A stretch of 64,000 nt of DNA, from contig NZ_FOVW01000002.1 in NCBI RefSeq assembly GCF_900115305.1, positions 1 through 64,000 on the forward strand, read 5' to 3'. The notes below the pieces were generated by a model. That model ran no database searches. It saw only the letters and a program-made list of their open reading frames with translations, and had not been told where the DNA came from. Source of the stretch: Algoriphagus ornithinivorans (GTDB lineage Bacteria; Bacteroidota; Bacteroidia; Cytophagales; Cyclobacteriaceae). This document shows positions 61,305-64,000 of this stretch, piece by piece (position 1 is the stretch's first letter; the number at the start of each line of letters is the position of its first letter). The position numbers and the translations under genes are program-made.

Positions 61305-62013
61305 GCATCATTTTCCTTCCTGGACTATTCATTCTGCTGTACAAAGTATCAAGGAACTTCGGGAAGAGTTAAAAAGTCCTGATGCTTTTGATATTATTCT
61401 TTGCGATATCCACCTTGCTGATGGTTTGAGTTTTAAAGCTTTCGAAGGGAGAGAAATTGCTCATCCGGTTGTGTTTATCACAGCCTATGATCAATATGCA
61501 CTGCAGTCTTTTGACCATAATTGTATAGACTATGTACTTAAGCCTATTGACGAAAACAGGTTGGTTCTGGCTTGTCAAAAAGCTGAAAAACTCTGTATTT
61601 CAAATTCGGGTTTAAACTTAAACTCAAGATTGATAGATAGATTAATAAGTCACTATAATTCAAAATCTTACAAAAAAAGATTTTTGGTAAAAGTTGGGAA
61701 TAAATTCAGTTTTATTTCCAGTGACAAAATAGCTTATTTCTATTCGGAAGAAGGTTTTACCTACGTTGTAGAAATAGGCTCTTCTTCCCGATATATGATA
61801 GATCACAGCTTGCAGGAACTTCAGGATAATTTATTGGATCCTCAGCAATTTTATAGAGTCAATCGATCCATTATTATTAATCTGGATGGCCTGATGGAGA
61901 TCAAACCTTACCTGAATGGGAGGCTTGTTTTATCTTTAAATGCCCGAAGTGAGGCTGCTATAGTTGTGGCAAGAGAAAGGGTGAGTGAGTTTAAAAATTG
62001 GATCAATCAATAA
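61243..62013 (+). CDS. LytTR-type DNA-binding response regulator
   Basis: 256 residues. The receiver has LLVEDEPLAQ at the N-terminus, the acceptor D55 in IILCDIHLADG, and YVLKPID (conserved Lys near 103). The C-terminal LytTR domain (about 150-255) has FLVKVGNKFSFISSDKIAYFYSEEGFTYVV, the helix HSLQELQDNLLDPQQFYRVNRSIIINL and GRLVLSL, and binds DNA as a transcription regulator. It is encoded in overlap with the upstream kinase, and two bases after its stop the next gene starts, so the three form one operon. Confidence 0.93.
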   Translation: MRILLVEDEPLAQDRIKSIIEHHFPSWTIHSAVQSIKELREELKSPDAFDIILCDIHLADGLSFKAFEGREIAHPVVFITAYDQYALQSFDHNCIDYVLKPIDENRLVLACQKAEKLCISNSGLNLNSRLIDRLISHYNSKSYKKRFLVKVGNKFSFISSDKIAYFYSEEGFTYVVEIGSSSRYMIDHSLQELQDNLLDPQQFYRVNRSIIINLDGLMEIKPYLNGRLVLSLNARSEAAIVVARERVSEFKNWINQ

Positions 62014-62014
62014 C

Positions 62015-62383
62015 ATGTTGACAAAAATATTTTTTCTATTTATCGCAACTCTTTTGATTTCGAATCTAGCCCATAGTCAGGTAATAGAACATCCAGCCTA
62101 TGATTCTTTGAAAAGAACTATTCTTGCTTTGGATCAAGAAGTCTATGAAGTGAAACTGAATTTACATCAAGCTCAAAGCCAACTGAAAACCGGGATTTTT
62201 GTAGCCACCATGGGATATACAATCACCATTATTGGTGGTCAATTATTAGGGTCTAATCCTGATTTGGGAAAGTCACTCCTATATGTGGGAGGAGCCACAG
62301 GTATCGCCGGAACTTTTGTTCTAGTCAAAGGATTTAAAAAGCTCTCTCTAAGAGCTCCTGATCCTCCTTTGGGTATTAGGTAG
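62015..62383 (+). CDS. Small exported/membrane protein of unknown function
   Basis: A 122-residue protein starting at ATG 62015, one base after the LytTR gene stop. The longer frame from 61985 overlaps that gene and lacks support. Residues 1-20 form a signal sequence (KIFFLFIATLLISNLAHSQ). A helical segment with YDSLKRTILALDQEVYEVKLNLHQAQSQLK follows, and then two hydrophobic stretches (FVATMGYTITIIGGQLLGS; LLYVGGATGIAGTFVLV). I do not recognise a family. Location suggests that it is regulated with, or controlled by, the LytS/LytTR pair. It overlaps the convergent rqcH by 8 bases. Confidence 0.65.
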   Translation: MLTKIFFLFIATLLISNLAHSQVIEHPAYDSLKRTILALDQEVYEVKLNLHQAQSQLKTGIFVATMGYTITIIGGQLLGSNPDLGKSLLYVGGATGIAGTFVLVKGFKKLSLRAPDPPLGIR

Positions 62384-63950
62384 AGAGCTCCTCTGAAGGG
62401 CCTTCAGGTGCTACCATTATCACCGATTCTCTATCTACCATGACTGCACCTGGAGCAAGACCTTTCACCTTTCTTACAAACTTTGCTTCAGTGTAAATCA
62501 CTGGAGCCAAGCTTTCAGTTTTGTATTTTGAATAATAAGCTGCCAAAGAAGCCGCTTTTTCAAGCACTTGATTGGGGACTTTCTCCTTGCCCTTTGTTCT
62601 GATGACAACGTGAGATCCCGGAACCTGCCTTGCATGCAACCATAAATCATCTTTGTGAATATAGTTTCTCAGCATCTCATCATTATCCTTGGCAGATTTA
62701 CCCACCCAGATAGGGAAACCGGCATATTCGAATTGCCTAAAAGGAAGACTGACACTATCCTTTTGGAGCGACTTATCTTCTTTATGTGATTTTTTAAAAT
62801 CCTTTAAATCTCTATAACCATCCAGGTTTTCCAACTCAAAGAGCTTGGTTTCTAATTCCTCCTTTTTTGCTTTTTTAGAAGCGATAGCCTGTTCAATCTG
62901 GTCTAATTCAAGCTGCCTATTTTTACTTTTTCTGTAAAGGTTTTCAGCATAATCTTGAAGTTTCTGATTGGGTTTTAGCTTTACTTCGACTTCTTCTCCT
63001 GAATAAAAATTGGTAAAGCGATAGGTTAATTGACCTGGCTTAAACTCATGAATATGAGCCATTATTACATCAGCTAATTGAGAAGGAGGGGCGGCTTGAA
63101 TCAATGCCTCCAGCTTCTCTTGAGATTTTTTGATATAGCTTTCAGTTTTCTTGAGTTCGTCCCCATATTTCTTCAGCAAAGCCCTCTTTTCTTTTTCAAA
63201 AGAGCCCACGACCATGGCTTTATAAAAAAGCTCATTCAATGCATCTACGGGGTTGGCGAAGGTTTTTTGGATATTGGAATCAGGAAGCAAGGTCAAATAA
63301 ACTTCCTCCTCTTTTTGAGCCAAGGAAAAAAGCGGGCTGTCGAGCATGTCCAACAACTCCTGCATGAGTGCCCACTTTTGATTTATCGTTGCCTGTATGT
63401 ATCCCCGCTCTTTCAACCATTCCCGAGGAATCTTCCCGAGAGTTGGCAAAAACTGGGAAGCATTGCCTTCAAGCCTGAAAAATTGTTCTTGACTTAAATC
63501 CAAGGGTTTTTCTAAATCGGGCCAGTATAGACTTTTATCTTCTACAAATTCATTTCTGAAAACCCGAATGGGTAGCTTATTTCCAGATTGATAATGAAGC
63601 ACATTACTTCGATTTCCATGCAGTTTAAACAACAAAGTGCCTCCAGACTCCAATTCCAATCTAAAAGCCCTTTCATAGCTTAATACTTTGCAAGAACTGA
63701 TCTTTTCTCCTATTAACTCTGGAAAAAGGTCTACCGAATTCCTTTTAGCTCTTTTATAATCTTCAGGAAAAGCATAATAAATCTGAGGTGGTAAAAAGTG
63801 CGCCCGAATGTACCGATGATTTTCACCTAATTCAGTTTCTATCACCAATTCATCTTTGCTTTGTGAAAAGCAGGAGATAATGGTCATTCCTTTCAATTCC
63901 TGCTCAAGTTCAGGGCAGAGGTATTTCAGAAAATGATAATTGAGATGCAT
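62376..63950 (-). CDS. rqcH: Ribosome quality-control factor RqcH (NFACT family)
   Basis: A 524-residue protein of the NEMF/Rqc2/RqcH family, which binds 60S/50S-type large subunits with stalled peptidyl-tRNA and adds C-terminal alanine tails. The N-terminal NFACT-N domain (LNYHFLKYLCPELEQEL, GGTLLFKLHGNRSNVLH), the helical and coiled-coil middle (about 255-390: KKYGDELKKTESYIKKSQEKLEAL and the charged LYRKSKNRQLELDQIEQAIA) and the NFACT-R domain (HKDDLWLHARQVPGSHVVI, VIYTEAKFVRKVKGLAPGAVMV) are recognisable. The stop of the next upstream gene overlaps its start by one base (TAATG). Confidence 0.88.
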   Translation of the reverse strand: MHLNYHFLKYLCPELEQELKGMTIISCFSQSKDELVIETELGENHRYIRAHFLPPQIYYAFPEDYKRAKRNSVDLFPELIGEKISSCKVLSYERAFRLELESGGTLLFKLHGNRSNVLHYQSGNKLPIRVFRNEFVEDKSLYWPDLEKPLDLSQEQFFRLEGNASQFLPTLGKIPREWLKERGYIQATINQKWALMQELLDMLDSPLFSLAQKEEEVYLTLLPDSNIQKTFANPVDALNELFYKAMVVGSFEKEKRALLKKYGDELKKTESYIKKSQEKLEALIQAAPPSQLADVIMAHIHEFKPGQLTYRFTNFYSGEEVEVKLKPNQKLQDYAENLYRKSKNRQLELDQIEQAIASKKAKKEELETKLFELENLDGYRDLKDFKKSHKEDKSLQKDSVSLPFRQFEYAGFPIWVGKSAKDNDEMLRNYIHKDDLWLHARQVPGSHVVIRTKGKEKVPNQVLEKAASLAAYYSKYKTESLAPVIYTEAKFVRKVKGLAPGAVMVDRESVIMVAPEGPSEELST

Positions 63951-64000
63951 TAGTCTAAAGTTAACTCTAATCCATCGTAGGCTAAATGAATGCCCTCAGG
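63950..64000 (-). CDS. C-terminal end of a gene entering from the right edge
   Basis: The minus strand reads open from the right edge for 16 codons (PEGIHLAYDGLELTLD) to a TAA at 63952-63950, which shares one base with the rqcH ATG. The pattern of a one-base stop/start overlap matches other coupled genes in the window, so this is probably the 3' end of a real gene cotranscribed with rqcH. The family cannot be identified from so little. Confidence 0.6.
   Translation of the reverse strand, partial: PEGIHLAYDGLELTLD

Overview
The window looks like a chromosomal segment of a member of the Bacteroidota, most likely order Cytophagales and close to Cyclobacteriaceae/Algoriphagus; the family-level placement is inference. 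The support is AT-rich DNA with TAnnTTTG promoter boxes and few Shine-Dalgarno sites, a type IX secretion Plug protein (DUF5103), an IPExxxVDY protein, a DUF3276 PUR protein, a helix-hairpin-helix outer-membrane barrel and a DUF4953/5117-type metalloprotease. No rRNA, tRNA, prophage or CRISPR array was seen.

Layout. 0-0.35 kb: cut-off end of an IS3-type element. 0.77-6.15 kb: surface-glycan initiation genes (WecA-like transferase, PglE-like aminotransferase, PglC-like phosphoglycosyltransferase, PglF-like dehydratase). 6.8-11.9 kb: a giant soluble multi-PAS histidine kinase and an Rcp1-like response regulator. 12.6-20.6 kb: FAD oxidoreductase, exonuclease/GIY-YIG fusion, sorbosone-dehydrogenase-like lipoprotein, ABC-F ATPase and T9SS Plug. 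20.7-22.4 kb: an IS200-like Y1 transposase nested among copies of a hairpin-rich repeat. 22.5-26.1 kb, minus strand: a solitary Cas6-like protein, YchF, an AI-2E-type permease and DUF3276. 26.3-27.2 kb: a second hairpin island without a transposase. 27.3-35.8 kb: ferredoxin and acyl-CoA reductase (divergent), a 7TM histidine kinase, a short-chain fatty acid transporter, aconitase and two exported proteins. 35.9-43 kb: hybrid kinase, TPR lipoprotein, second AI-2E permease, M3 peptidase. 43.2-50.6 kb: secreted zinc protease and three outer-membrane barrels. 50.6-58.1 kb: yidD, lgt, nadE, rnc, fabF, acpP, an IPExxxVDY gene and pyk. 58.3-64 kb: four-domain fasciclin lipoprotein, a LytS/LytTR pair, a small exported protein, rqcH and the tail of one more gene.

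Most genes are core metabolism, envelope and signalling. The unusual material is between genes. One repeat family, built of degenerate TCGAA/TTCTCG-type modules, fills four gaps (0.36, 6.2, 12 and 15.8 kb). Two islands of short hairpins, mostly with three-base loops, flank the block that holds the solitary Cas6-like gene. The Cas6-like protein keeps the family's N-terminal helix and glycine-rich loop, but by eye it lacks a histidine at the usual catalytic place. It sits directly beside the transposase-repeat island, and no other cas gene is in the window. This neighbourhood is the best candidate for something undescribed.

All family assignments come from reading motifs in the translated sequence; no database search was run. 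Several starts are non-ATG by my choice (PglC-like GTG, fatty-acid transporter TTG, DUF2490-like TTG, metalloprotease GTG, rnc TTG) and are explained in their entries.
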